This document shows, in pieces, positions 51,959 through 60,781 of a stretch of DNA of 64,000 bases; the first letter of the stretch is position 1, and each line of letters begins with the position of its first letter. Location: the NCBI GenBank assembly GCA_910578325.1, contig CAJTQT010000004.1:62001-126000 (forward strand), read 5' to 3'. The stretch comes from an uncultured Christensenella sp. GTDB lineage: Bacteria; Bacillota; Clostridia; Christensenellales; CAG-917. A model generated the notes under the pieces. That model did not search any database. It was not told the origin of the DNA and saw nothing but the letters and a program-made list of their open reading frames with translations. Position numbers and translations under genes: made by a program.

Positions 51959-53437
51959 TCAGAGCAATATACAGATAACTCCGCCCTTACCCTCGTTGAC
52001 GATTCTTCCAAGCGTACGGCGCAATTTCTGTTCCGCATCGCCGGGCACGGTGTGAAGTTTATTGTTAATGCCGTCCGCTACAAGCGAACTGAGCGTTCTT
52101 CCGAATATATTTGTGTCGAGTATAGCCTGTTTGTCATTCTCGAAATCCGCCATCATCGTATCCACGAAGTCTTTACTCTGCTGCTCGCTCCCGATAAGGG
52201 GACTGACTTCGGTTTCAACGTCTACGCGCATAATGTGCAACGACGGCGCGTGCGCTTTGAGTTGAACTCCGTATTGCTGTCCCTGCCTGAGCAAGGTAGG
52301 CTCCTGCAATTCGATTTCGTCCATAGTGGGCAACACGATACCATATCCGAATGCGTCCACCTGCTCCATAGCCGATTGAATCTTCTCGATCTTATCTCTT
52401 CCGCGGCAAAGTTTTTTAAGTTGAGCGAGCAAATCGAACTCATCGCAAACGTCCACTCCGCATTCCTGACTCGCCACTTTGTAGAACACTCCGTCCTTAG
52501 GCGCGAGTTCAACCTGCACCCTTCCCTTGCCAGCGTCGAGATTGATTGCGGACGGCTCGTTCCAGAACTCGGCCGACTTAAAGAAAGTGTCGATATGCTC
52601 GTAATCTTTCATCTTGCTTACGTCACCGCCGACCTCTCTGACTATATCCGTAAGTTCCTTAACGATTCCGCTGTCAACAGGAAGCGCGCGCACCCAACGC
52701 GGCAAATCGAAGTCGATTATCGTAACCGCAAATTCGAGAAGTATGGTTTCGAGGATTTCGGTTATATCCTTGTCTTCGAGCGAAACGGCACTCTTTACAA
52801 GCACGGGCGCGTCATACTTTGCCGAGAGTTCGTCTTTAAGTCGCAGTGCGCTTTCAGCATTTACGTCAGCAACGTTGAGCACGATTGCAAAGGGCTTTCC
52901 GCATTCTTTGAGTTCGCGTATGACGCGTTCTTCTGCCTCCACGTATTGTTCGCGCGGAATGTCCGTAAAACTGCCGTCCGTAGTCACTGCAAGAGCGATT
53001 GTGCTGTGTTCTTTTATAACCTTTTGAGTACCTATCTCCGCAGCCTTAGAAAACGGAATCTGTTCCTCCGACCATGGCGTGGATACCATACGTTCCTTGC
53101 CCTCTTCCTCTGCGCCGAGCGCACCCGCGACGAGATAACCAACGCAATCGATTAAGCGCATATTGACCGCAAGGTTCTCACTCACGGGCACTTTAACCGC
53201 TTCATTGGGAACGAAACGGGGTTGCGTCGTCATAATTGTCTTGCCGTCCGCAGATTGCGGAATTTCATCGATAGCCCTGTTTCTTTCATCGGGGTTTTCG
53301 ATGCCGTCCACCACCAGCCTTTGCATCACCTGCTTTATAAGCGTGGACTTGCCCGTGCGCACAGGTCCGACGACTCCCACGTAAATGTCGCCGCCAGTAC
53401 GCGATGCTATGTCGCGATAAAGGTCAAATTTATCCAT
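51959..53437 (-). CDS. spoIVA: Stage IV sporulation protein A
   Basis: Cytoskeletal ATPase that polymerises on the forespore surface and forms the base of the spore coat. The length of 492 residues equals that of B. subtilis SpoIVA. Walker A GPVRTGKS is at 24-31, the GTPase-derived core continues to about 240, and the conserved C-terminus ends GKGGVICILL. ATG 53437 has GGAGGAG eight bases upstream; an in-frame TTG at 53449 lies in front of that site. It is strong evidence that the organism or its recent ancestors form endospores. Confidence 0.97.
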   Translation of the reverse strand: MDKFDLYRDIASRTGGDIYVGVVGPVRTGKSTLIKQVMQRLVVDGIENPDERNRAIDEIPQSADGKTIMTTQPRFVPNEAVKVPVSENLAVNMRLIDCVGYLVAGALGAEEEGKERMVSTPWSEEQIPFSKAAEIGTQKVIKEHSTIALAVTTDGSFTDIPREQYVEAEERVIRELKECGKPFAIVLNVADVNAESALRLKDELSAKYDAPVLVKSAVSLEDKDITEILETILLEFAVTIIDFDLPRWVRALPVDSGIVKELTDIVREVGGDVSKMKDYEHIDTFFKSAEFWNEPSAINLDAGKGRVQVELAPKDGVFYKVASQECGVDVCDEFDLLAQLKKLCRGRDKIEKIQSAMEQVDAFGYGIVLPTMDEIELQEPTLLRQGQQYGVQLKAHAPSLHIMRVDVETEVSPLIGSEQQSKDFVDTMMADFENDKQAILDTNIFGRTLSSLVADGINNKLHTVPGDAEQKLRRTLGRIVNEGKGGVICILL

Positions 53438-53461
53438 AAACTCCTCCAACTTGGTTTGTAA

Positions 53462-53491
53462 AATCTATGTGCGCAAAAATGAGGTTATGAC
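53462..53491 (-). promoter_or_regulatory. Possible sigma-E promoter of spoIVA
   Basis: On the minus strand GTCATAA (53491-53485) and CATAGATT (53469-53462) are 15 bases apart, close to the sigma-E pattern of a KMATATT-like -35 and CATACAAT -10. B. subtilis spoIVA is sigma-E dependent. The match is suggestive only. Confidence 0.4.
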
Positions 53492-53573
53492 AAACTTGAA
53501 ATAAAAATCGCAAAAATCGCCTTATTGTTAAAAGGGCTTTAGTCTACTTATATATTTATTACTTATAAAAATA

Positions 53574-53589
53574 TCCACTGTACAGTGGA
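53574..53589. promoter_or_regulatory. 16-bp perfect palindrome upstream of spoIVA
   Basis: TCCACTGTACAGTGGA is perfectly self-complementary and lies in the 310-base region between spoIVA and the aminotransferase terminator. No T-run follows it. It could bind a dimeric regulator. The rest of the region is AT-rich with no gene. Confidence 0.35.
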
Positions 53590-53670
53590 CAAACAAAGCA
53601 TTTAACAAATTTTATAAACTCAATATGTATTATAAAAAACGCGTATTTTGATAATACTTTTAAAAATATT

Positions 53671-53700
53671 AAACGGTCGATTTAGACAAATCGACCGTTT
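53671..53700. terminator. Terminator of the aminotransferase gene
   Basis: AAACGGTCGATTT/AAATCGACCGTTT forms a 13-bp stem with a 4-base loop, 48 bases after the stop. T-rich sequence flanks it on both strands. Confidence 0.85.
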
Positions 53701-53748
53701 TTTGAGTTTGATTTTAAAAACACACGTGGTTTTAACGATTTTCGGATA

Positions 53749-55026
53749 TTATGATTTTTTAGCGAGCGCGCTTTCCAGCAACGCGATATTTATACTCGTC
53801 ACAAGCACATCGACTGCAAAATCCATTTCTTCGACGGACGGCACCGACGGCGCAATACGGATATTTGTATTGTCCTTATCCGTCATATGCGGATACGTCG
53901 CTCCCGCCGCCGTAAACTTGACTCCCGCCTCCGACGCAAGCGCGACAACGCGTTTTGCCACCCCGCGAACGTCGAGCGAAATAAAGTATCCCCCTCTCGG
54001 TCTGCTCCATTTTACGTCGTCGCAATCGCCGAATGCGTCTGCGAGTTTACGTTCGAAAAGTTCGAACTTCGGACGCAGTATCCGCGCGTGCTTTGCCATT
54101 ACGGTCTTTATATTTTCAACGTCTCTGAGAAACGCTACGTGCATAACCTGATTTACTTTGTTTGGATTGATTTGCTTGAAAAACATCTTTTTAAGCAAGT
54201 CTTCCACATTGCGTCTGCTCGCCGCTATCGCAGATACTCCGCTGCCCGCAAACGTGATTTTGGAAGTGGACGCCAACTCGTAAACCATATCCTCTTTTCC
54301 TGCCGCCTTAGCGACGTCGAAGATGTTTTTAAGATTGTTTTCTTCCTCGTACAACCCATGGACAATATACGCGTTGTCCCAGAAAATTCTGAAATCGCGC
54401 GCAAGCGGATTGAGTCTTCCCATTCTCTCCACTGTTTCGTCGCTATAAACAATTCCCGTAGGATTCGAATACTTCGGCACGCACCAGATTCCCTTTATGC
54501 TTTCATCTCCCGCAACGAGTTTTTCTACCTCGTCCATATCGGGACCGCTTTCAAGCATCGGCACGGTTATCATCTCTATACCGAAGTTGGCGCAGATAGA
54601 AAAATGCCTGTCATAACCGGGTGAAGGGCACAGAAATTTGACTTTATCGAGTTTATTCCACGGCTTGCCGTCAAGCACGCCGAACTGCATTGCAAACTGT
54701 ACGAGATTGTACATAATATCAAGCGAACTGCCGTCGCATACGATGACCTCGTCAGATTGAACCTCAAACAAATCCGCGAACAACTTTCTTGCGGATTTTA
54801 TTCCGGCAGGTTCACCGTAATTTCTTGCGTCGCCCATATCGGTGGTATAATCGTACGTCGCCGCGTTTTTCAGCATCGGCATAGCGATTTCAAGTTGTTC
54901 TTTAGACGGTCTGCCGCGCGTCATATCGACGTTTACGTCCTTGCCGCGCAACTCCACGTATTTTTCAGTTTCGAGGCGCAACGCCTCTTGTAATTGCGGT
55001 ACGGATAAATTTTCGTATCTGTTCAT
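53749..55026 (-). CDS. Class I aminotransferase, type Ic aspartate aminotransferase group
   Basis: PLP-dependent aminotransferase of 425 residues. It has the features of the Ic group: VDMTRGRPSKEQLE near residue 35, DARNYGEPAGI, VCDGSSLDIMYN, CPSPGYDRHF, WCVPKYSNPTGIVYSDE and the PLP lysine in STSKITFAGSG. Characterised members transaminate aspartate and related amino acids; the exact substrate cannot be read from sequence. It is a single-gene unit between spoIVA and der. Confidence 0.85.
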   Translation of the reverse strand: MNRYENLSVPQLQEALRLETEKYVELRGKDVNVDMTRGRPSKEQLEIAMPMLKNAATYDYTTDMGDARNYGEPAGIKSARKLFADLFEVQSDEVIVCDGSSLDIMYNLVQFAMQFGVLDGKPWNKLDKVKFLCPSPGYDRHFSICANFGIEMITVPMLESGPDMDEVEKLVAGDESIKGIWCVPKYSNPTGIVYSDETVERMGRLNPLARDFRIFWDNAYIVHGLYEEENNLKNIFDVAKAAGKEDMVYELASTSKITFAGSGVSAIAASRRNVEDLLKKMFFKQINPNKVNQVMHVAFLRDVENIKTVMAKHARILRPKFELFERKLADAFGDCDDVKWSRPRGGYFISLDVRGVAKRVVALASEAGVKFTAAGATYPHMTDKDNTNIRIAPSVPSVEEMDFAVDVLVTSINIALLESALAKKS

Positions 55027-55093
55027 AAACTGCCTCGTATCTTTTTGTGCTTATACTTTATTATAGTGTTTTTCTCCCGTCGGTGTCCGCGCT

Positions 55094-56401
55094 TTATTCG
55101 TTATTCGCTCTGATTGCAAGCCTTATAGGCGTACCTGAAAAATCAAAACTCTTTCTCAACGCGTTTTCCAGATATCTCTTGTAACTGAAATGCATAATAG
55201 ACGGCTCGTTGACTTTGACGACGAAAGTAGGCGGGGTTACGCTGACCTGCGTGACAAAATATATTTTGAGCCGCTTGCCGAGATAAGACGGCGGCTCGCT
55301 TATTCTTATAGCCTCCCCCACAACCTCATTGAGCAGTCCGGTGGGTATTCTGCGCCTGCTGTTTGCCACGACTTCGTCGCAAAGCGGAAGCAGATTGTCA
55401 AGCCGCTTCCCGCTCTTTGCCGAAACATACGCCGACTTGAAATAATTCATATATTTCAAATCCTCTTTGAGTTTATTCTCAAAAAAGTTTATAGTGTGGG
55501 TATCCTTTTCAACCAGATCCCATTTATTCATTACGATAATAGACGGTTTGCCTTCTTCGTGGATAAATCCTGCGATTTTAACGTCCTGCTCCGTGAAACC
55601 CTCGTTAGCATCGCAAACCATCAGCACGACGTCCGCGCGCCTTATTGCAAGCAGCGAACGCATCACCGAATAACGCTCCAAATCTTTATCCACCGCTTTT
55701 TTCTTACGCATACCCGCGGTGTCGATTATGAGATACTTTTTGTCGCCTATATTGAGTTCGGTATCTATCGCGTCCCTCGTAGTCCCCGCAATATCGCTTA
55801 CGATACAGCGATCATACCCTAAAAGGCGGTTTGTAATCGAACTCTTTCCCGCGTTCGGTTTCCCGACTATCGCGATTTTTATACGTTCCGAATCCTCTTT
55901 AGCTACACTGACGGGAATGACCTCCATCAATGCGTCGAGAAGGTCGCCTATGCCCTTACCCTGCTCCGCGCTAACCGCATACGGTTCGCCGAAGCCCAGC
56001 GCATAGAAATCATATACGCTATCCATAAAATTGTTGTCGATTTTGTTTACCGCAAGCACTATGGGCAATCCCGACTTACGCAGAAACGAACACACAAGAT
56101 TATCGTCCGTAGTCAATCCCGTCTTTCCGTCAACGACGTAAAGTATCGCGTCGGCAGTTTCCACGGCGATTTCCGCCTGCGTGCGTATATGCGTCCACAT
56201 CTCGTCTTCGCTTTTGAGTTCGAGTCCGCCGGTATCTATCAGCGTAAATGCCCTGCCGCACCACTCGCAATCGGCATAAATACGGTCGCGAGTGACTCCG
56301 GGCGTATCCTCTACTATGGCAATTCTGTTGCCTGCAATTCTGTTAAACAGCGTAGACTTGCCCACGTTCGGGCGTCCTACGACCGCTATCAAAGGTTTCA
56401 T
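55094..56401 (-). CDS. der: Ribosome biogenesis GTPase Der (EngA)
   Basis: Essential tandem GTPase acting in 50S subunit maturation. The 435 residues contain two complete G domains: G1 GRPNVGKS (about 8-15) and GKPNAGKS (about 182-189), each with DTPGV/DTAGM G3 motifs and NKID/NKWD G4 motifs, then a KH-like C-terminal domain. Length is normal. Confidence 0.97.
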   Translation of the reverse strand: MKPLIAVVGRPNVGKSTLFNRIAGNRIAIVEDTPGVTRDRIYADCEWCGRAFTLIDTGGLELKSEDEMWTHIRTQAEIAVETADAILYVVDGKTGLTTDDNLVCSFLRKSGLPIVLAVNKIDNNFMDSVYDFYALGFGEPYAVSAEQGKGIGDLLDALMEVIPVSVAKEDSERIKIAIVGKPNAGKSSITNRLLGYDRCIVSDIAGTTRDAIDTELNIGDKKYLIIDTAGMRKKKAVDKDLERYSVMRSLLAIRRADVVLMVCDANEGFTEQDVKIAGFIHEEGKPSIIVMNKWDLVEKDTHTINFFENKLKEDLKYMNYFKSAYVSAKSGKRLDNLLPLCDEVVANSRRRIPTGLLNEVVGEAIRISEPPSYLGKRLKIYFVTQVSVTPPTFVVKVNEPSIMHFSYKRYLENALRKSFDFSGTPIRLAIRANNE

Positions 56402-56464
56402 ATATCTCTTCTCCGTTTCCCGAAACGTTCTTTCTGTCGCTTCGGTATATAGTATAAAAGCCCG

Positions 56465-57733
56465 TCAGGCTTCGGTTTTGAAATGTTCCGCTATAACAGC
56501 CGCAAATCCGTTGCCGCTGTGAGGCACGACTATTATCGGTGCGCCGAGCGCGTCTTCCACGTCTTTTACCGTTTTGTTGTCCAAAAACGTATCCGTAAAT
56601 TCCCTGAGCATATTGTCGGGTATAACATAAGCGTCAGCACCCCTCTCCGTCTGCGCCACTATATCCGTCGCGGTAAGCAACCCCGCAACGGTTACGCTGT
56701 GACCGAAATAATCGTTTACGACAGCATTGACCTTGCATCTTATGCCCAGTTTGTCTTCCAACGCAGGCAGATACTCTTCCAGAATAGTCGCAAACGATAC
56801 ACCCGTAATCATATCCACTCGCTTGTCGAGTTTTACGGCAGACGTCTCTTCCAGCGAGTACAGAAAATTCTCCTTGAACTCCGCAAGCATACCGACGCCG
56901 TTCTCTATCTGGTTAAATGCGCCGTAATATCCATATTCGCCAACAGGTATATTCGCCTTCACGTAATACTCGTCGCTGCACCAGCAGAATCCGTCCAACT
57001 CGGCGTGGAGTTTCTCCACCATAGCGACCGTTTGCCGCGCGTTATTCTCGTCAACGGGCGTAAGTTCGGCAAGTTCGGCGCGGTGCCGCGTCATCCCGAC
57101 AGGCACTACCGCCACCGACAGTACTCCCTCCATCGCCTTTAATCCGCGAATGCTGTCTTCGAGCACTTTCCCGTCGTTGATATTCGGAACTACGACGAGT
57201 TGGGTATGCATTTTTATTCCGTTTTCGCCCAGCCGTTTCATATAATCGCGGAGTTTGAGCGTATTAGGATTTTTCAGCATAAACTTCCGCACTTCGTCAT
57301 CAAGCGCGTGCACGGATATGTACAGCGGACTGAGTCTGAGTCGGATTATCCTATCTATATCCGCGTCCGTTACGTTTGTAAGCGTAACGTAACTTCCGCT
57401 TATAAAACTGAATCTGTAATCGTCGTCCTTTACGTAAAGGCTTTCGCGCATACCTCTCGGCAACTGGTCGACAAAGCAGAAAATGCAATGATTTTTGCAA
57501 ACGGCGGGTTTGATTTCCCAGTCGAATTCCAGACCGAGAGGTTCGGTTTTATTGACCTTTACGGTTTTGATTTTTTTTCCGCGTGAAAGCACTACGTCAA
57601 ATTCGCTTTCATTGTCGTAAAAAAGATAGTCGAGTTCGTCCACAACGTCGTATCCGCCCATTTTCAGGACGTCGTCGCCAACTTTGAAACCGAGCCTCTT
57701 TGCTGTTTTGGATAAACCGGTAATCTTCGGCAT
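56465..57733 (-). CDS. DUF512 radical SAM protein
   Basis: Conserved clostridial and cyanobacterial radical-SAM-like protein of unknown function, 422 residues. It begins with a PDZ-like domain (about 1-65), then the cluster motif C79-x3-C83-x2-C86 followed by FVDQLPRGMRESLYVKDDDYRFSF, and ends with the DUF512 domain (from about 290). I start at ATG 57733, which has GGGGGA upstream and leaves 11 bases to the preceding stop; the longer open frame to 57808 would overlap that gene. Placement next to der is common in Clostridia. Confidence 0.88.
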   Translation of the reverse strand: MPKITGLSKTAKRLGFKVGDDVLKMGGYDVVDELDYLFYDNESEFDVVLSRGKKIKTVKVNKTEPLGLEFDWEIKPAVCKNHCIFCFVDQLPRGMRESLYVKDDDYRFSFISGSYVTLTNVTDADIDRIIRLRLSPLYISVHALDDEVRKFMLKNPNTLKLRDYMKRLGENGIKMHTQLVVVPNINDGKVLEDSIRGLKAMEGVLSVAVVPVGMTRHRAELAELTPVDENNARQTVAMVEKLHAELDGFCWCSDEYYVKANIPVGEYGYYGAFNQIENGVGMLAEFKENFLYSLEETSAVKLDKRVDMITGVSFATILEEYLPALEDKLGIRCKVNAVVNDYFGHSVTVAGLLTATDIVAQTERGADAYVIPDNMLREFTDTFLDNKTVKDVEDALGAPIIVVPHSGNGFAAVIAEHFKTEA

Positions 57734-57744
57734 AACATCCCCCG

Positions 57745-58833
57745 TCACATCGCTATATACGACACGAGAAAGTTCGCGATATTTTCGATAGAATTCATCT
57801 GAACCCATTCCCGTCCGTTAGCACCTATTTCGGAAGCGAGAGGAGTCTGCAAAAGTTTGTATTCTAGCGCGATGATATCGATATCCTCTTTCGCTCTTGC
57901 GCACAGCCCGTGCCCGACAAGGAACTGAACCTCGTTTGCTGAGTGTTCATCCTGCGTATACACTATAGGCGGAATGCCCAGTTTAAAACACTTGTATATC
58001 ACAGAAACGTCGAAATCGGTTATCGCAAGTTCGCATACGGAAAGGTATTCGTCCACCTTGTCCTGCGTCTGAACGAATATGACGGTAACGTCGGGAACGC
58101 GCAACGACATTGCGCTCAGCCCCTGCATAACTTTCTGATTGTTGCAATACACGACAAGACTGGCTATATTTCCTTGGTCGAGCAAAAGCGAAAACACGTT
58201 TTCAAGCGTCTTTCCGCTCGTGATATTTACGTATACGGTCTTTGTTCTGGGCAAGCCGAGTTCCTGTTTCGCATAAGCGATATCCTCTTCGCTAAGCCTC
58301 ACGATATCGTATGGGAATCCCATCGTCATAACATCTTTAGACCTTATTCCCGTACGTACCAAATCGGCTTTCATATCCGCGTTTTCCACAATGAATACAC
58401 TTGTGATGTCGTCGAGTTTGCGTTTAGGAACGGTGAAAGTCGGCACCATATAAACTATGTGAGTATCAAATTTGAGTCTGCGTTTGGCATCTACCGCGCA
58501 ATGGTGCGCATAAGGCGTAAGACACAGAATATACTCGGGATGAAAACGTCTGAGCATATTCTTTATGCGGTTTACTCTCTTCGAAAACTTGCGCGGCATA
58601 AGCCTGTCGCGAATAACGCCTCTGTCCTTGCGTTCAAGCAGATACTGATATTCGCTGCCGCTGTCCATAAGTCTGTCAAGCGCGGAGCGTCTTGTAACCG
58701 CCCCATATTTGTCGTCGCTCATAACAACCGCGTTATGAGTTCCCACCTTTTTTATAGCGTCGGCTAACCGCGCGGACATATTGCCCGCCTCGTCTTTGGA
58801 CGTCATTATCAAAATTATCGGCTTTCTTTTCAT
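57745..58833 (-). CDS. Glycosyltransferase-like protein (MurG/diacylglycerol glucosyltransferase fold)
   Basis: 362-residue protein with a two-lobed Rossmann layout resembling GT28 enzymes such as UgtP and MGDG synthases. Indicators are ILIMTSKDEAGNMSARLADAI at the N-terminus, YILCLTPYAHHCAVDA, FIVENADMKADLVRTGI, MGFPYDIV and, in the C-terminal lobe, TVYVNITSGKTLENVFSLL and CELAITDFDVSVIYKCFKLGIPPIVY. The donor and acceptor are unknown; galU and galE elsewhere in the window could supply UDP-sugars. No membrane segment is seen. The gene lies between rnj and the DUF512 gene in a minus-strand series. Confidence 0.6.
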   Translation of the reverse strand: MKRKPIILIMTSKDEAGNMSARLADAIKKVGTHNAVVMSDDKYGAVTRRSALDRLMDSGSEYQYLLERKDRGVIRDRLMPRKFSKRVNRIKNMLRRFHPEYILCLTPYAHHCAVDAKRRLKFDTHIVYMVPTFTVPKRKLDDITSVFIVENADMKADLVRTGIRSKDVMTMGFPYDIVRLSEEDIAYAKQELGLPRTKTVYVNITSGKTLENVFSLLLDQGNIASLVVYCNNQKVMQGLSAMSLRVPDVTVIFVQTQDKVDEYLSVCELAITDFDVSVIYKCFKLGIPPIVYTQDEHSANEVQFLVGHGLCARAKEDIDIIALEYKLLQTPLASEIGANGREWVQMNSIENIANFLVSYIAM

Positions 58834-58856
58834 ATTCTCTCCGCCCCCGTGCGACG

Positions 58857-60500
58857 TCAGTCTTTAACTATCACGGGTATGATTATCGGGAACTGCCTGT
58901 CGCGGTAAAAGAGTTTTCGCACGCTCTTTTTGACGTTGCGAGCATACTCGTCAATATTCGCCTTGTCCATATCCGCATTGCCTATTCCCTCGAACACCGC
59001 GTTTTTAATGGATTTTTCCACGTCGTCCGTAAGGTTGAAACCTCTTGCTACAATATCCACGTCTCCGACGACTTTACCGCTTTCGAGATTGACCGCGGCA
59101 AGCACTATAAGCATACCGTACTCGGCAAGCGACCGTCTGTCGTTGACAACGCTCTGACCGTCTTCGAGCACCACTCCGTCCACGTAGATATTTCCCGCCG
59201 ACACGTTGCAGTGCTTACGTATACCTTTTGAAGTCACGCCATAACTTTCGCCCAGATTCGGAATAACGATATTTTTGGAACAGACGCCTATGGCTTTTGC
59301 TATTTCCGCGTGCTTGTACTGATGTCTGTACTCTCCGTGCACGGGCATAAAAAACTGCGGATGCACAAGAGAAAGCATAAGTTTAAGTTCCTCTTCATAA
59401 GCGTGTCCCGAAACGTGAATATCGTTCATACTGTCATAAATAACGTCCGCGCCTTTTCTGAACAAATCGTTGATGACGTCGTAAACCGATTTTTCGTTGC
59501 CGGGAATCGGGCAGGAACTTAGCACCACCAAATCGTCAGGACCTACGTTAATTTTGTTAAACTCGCCCTTCGACATCTTTTTAAGCGCAGAAAGCGGCTC
59601 GCCCTGCGAACCCGTCGCAAGCACCAGCGTTTCGGACGGAAGCAGTTTGCCTACGCCGTCAACGATAACGCCTTTGGGGACGTGCAGTTCCCCGCAAGAA
59701 GACGCAACTTCTACAATAGCCTTCATACTCTTGCCTGCGAGCACCACTTTTCTGTTGTACTTGTGTGCCAGCGTAAGAATCTGCTGGACGCGGTAGTTCG
59801 AAGACGCGAAACAGGCTATTATAAGCCTCTTTTGCGTGTTTGCAAGAAATATGTTTTCCAGACTCTGTCCCACGACCTTTTCCGACGTGGAACTTCCCTT
59901 TCGCTCTACGTTTGTAGATTCCCCGAGCATAAGCAAAACACCCTTGGCTCCTATCTCGGCTATGCGTTGCACGTCCGTCTTTTTGCCGTCGATGGGAGTG
60001 TTGTCCATCTTAAAGTCTCCCGTCACGAACACCGTGCCCGCCGCCGTCGTAATCGCCAGAGCGCACGCTCCTCCCATAGAATGAACAACCTTTATAAACT
60101 CCGCCTTCATATCTCCCAGCGTCACGGTGTCTCCCGCAGAAACCACGTTGAGTTTGCACTTTTTAGCGTTTTTTTCCAACTTGCGTTTGAGCAGTCCGAT
60201 TGTGAGCGACGTGCCGTAAATAGGAGTGTCCTTAAAGAGTTCCGCATAATAAGGAATCGCCCCGATATGGTCCTCGTGACCATGCGTAAGCAGGATTCCT
60301 CTAAGTTTTTTCATATTCTGTTTGATGTAAGTCACGTCAGGAATGATTGCGTCTATTCCGGGGCTTGCCTCGTCGCCGAACGCGACTCCGCAGTCAACGA
60401 TGACAATATCGTTGCCGCACTCGATTGCCGTCATATTTTTGCCGATTTCTCCGACTCCGCCGAGAAACGTGACGGTTGCTTTTTGCTGTCCTTTAGCCAT
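58857..60500 (-). CDS. rnj: Ribonuclease J
   Basis: Metallo-beta-lactamase/beta-CASP ribonuclease with 5'-3' exo- and endonuclease activity in RNA maturation and decay. The 547 residues contain H73-G-H75-E-D77-H78, GDFKMDNTPIDG, the beta-CASP motifs with SSNYRVQQI, PVHGEYRHQYKHAEIA and a C-terminal domain. Only one RNase J gene is in the window. A strong promoter and a GC-rich hairpin at the ribosome site lie upstream. Confidence 0.97.
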   Translation of the reverse strand: MAKGQQKATVTFLGGVGEIGKNMTAIECGNDIVIVDCGVAFGDEASPGIDAIIPDVTYIKQNMKKLRGILLTHGHEDHIGAIPYYAELFKDTPIYGTSLTIGLLKRKLEKNAKKCKLNVVSAGDTVTLGDMKAEFIKVVHSMGGACALAITTAAGTVFVTGDFKMDNTPIDGKKTDVQRIAEIGAKGVLLMLGESTNVERKGSSTSEKVVGQSLENIFLANTQKRLIIACFASSNYRVQQILTLAHKYNRKVVLAGKSMKAIVEVASSCGELHVPKGVIVDGVGKLLPSETLVLATGSQGEPLSALKKMSKGEFNKINVGPDDLVVLSSCPIPGNEKSVYDVINDLFRKGADVIYDSMNDIHVSGHAYEEELKLMLSLVHPQFFMPVHGEYRHQYKHAEIAKAIGVCSKNIVIPNLGESYGVTSKGIRKHCNVSAGNIYVDGVVLEDGQSVVNDRRSLAEYGMLIVLAAVNLESGKVVGDVDIVARGFNLTDDVEKSIKNAVFEGIGNADMDKANIDEYARNVKKSVRKLFYRDRQFPIIIPVIVKD

Positions 60501-60504
60501 AATA

Positions 60505-60522
60505 TCTCCACGCGCAGCGCGT
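60505..60522 (-). promoter_or_regulatory. Hairpin touching the rnj ribosome-binding site
   Basis: On the minus strand CACGCG-ctg-CGCGTG runs directly into GGAGATATTATG, so the 3' arm shares bases with the GGAG ribosome site. Folding would limit translation of rnj. The biological role is not shown. Confidence 0.4.
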
Positions 60523-60553
60523 GCGCTTGCGCTTTATTACTAATAATCAATTT

Positions 60554-60582
60554 AGTATACACTATTTTTATCCGACAGGCAA
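60554..60582 (-). promoter_or_regulatory. Sigma-A promoter of rnj
   Basis: On the minus strand TTGCCT (60582-60577) and TATACT (60559-60554) are 17 bases apart, giving a leader of about 47 bases. Confidence 0.65.
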
Positions 60583-60701
60583 GGATTTAAACTATATACA
60601 AATCGCCAGTATCTATCGCAAAATAATTGCAGATTTCGCAACAAATTGCACATATTTCAGGAGTTCGGGACAAAATTACAACATTTTTCTACATTATTCG
60701 C

Positions 60702-60730
60702 TTTACAAACTCAAAAAGCGTATATATACT
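60702..60730 (+). promoter_or_regulatory. Sigma-A promoter of serC-serA
   Basis: TTTACA (60702-60707) and TATACT (60725-60730) are 17 bases apart, with the serC ATG about 45 bases after the predicted start. No riboswitch or T-box is seen in the short leader. Confidence 0.7.
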
Positions 60731-60781
60731 GTGTTAAAAAAATTTTATCGACAGAGATTTTTTTACGCAAGGAGGTGCAAA

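Noticed and set aside
60501..60781. Serine- or SAM-responsive riboswitch before serC
   Set aside because: The leader after the promoter is about 45 bases with no conserved aptamer or terminator.
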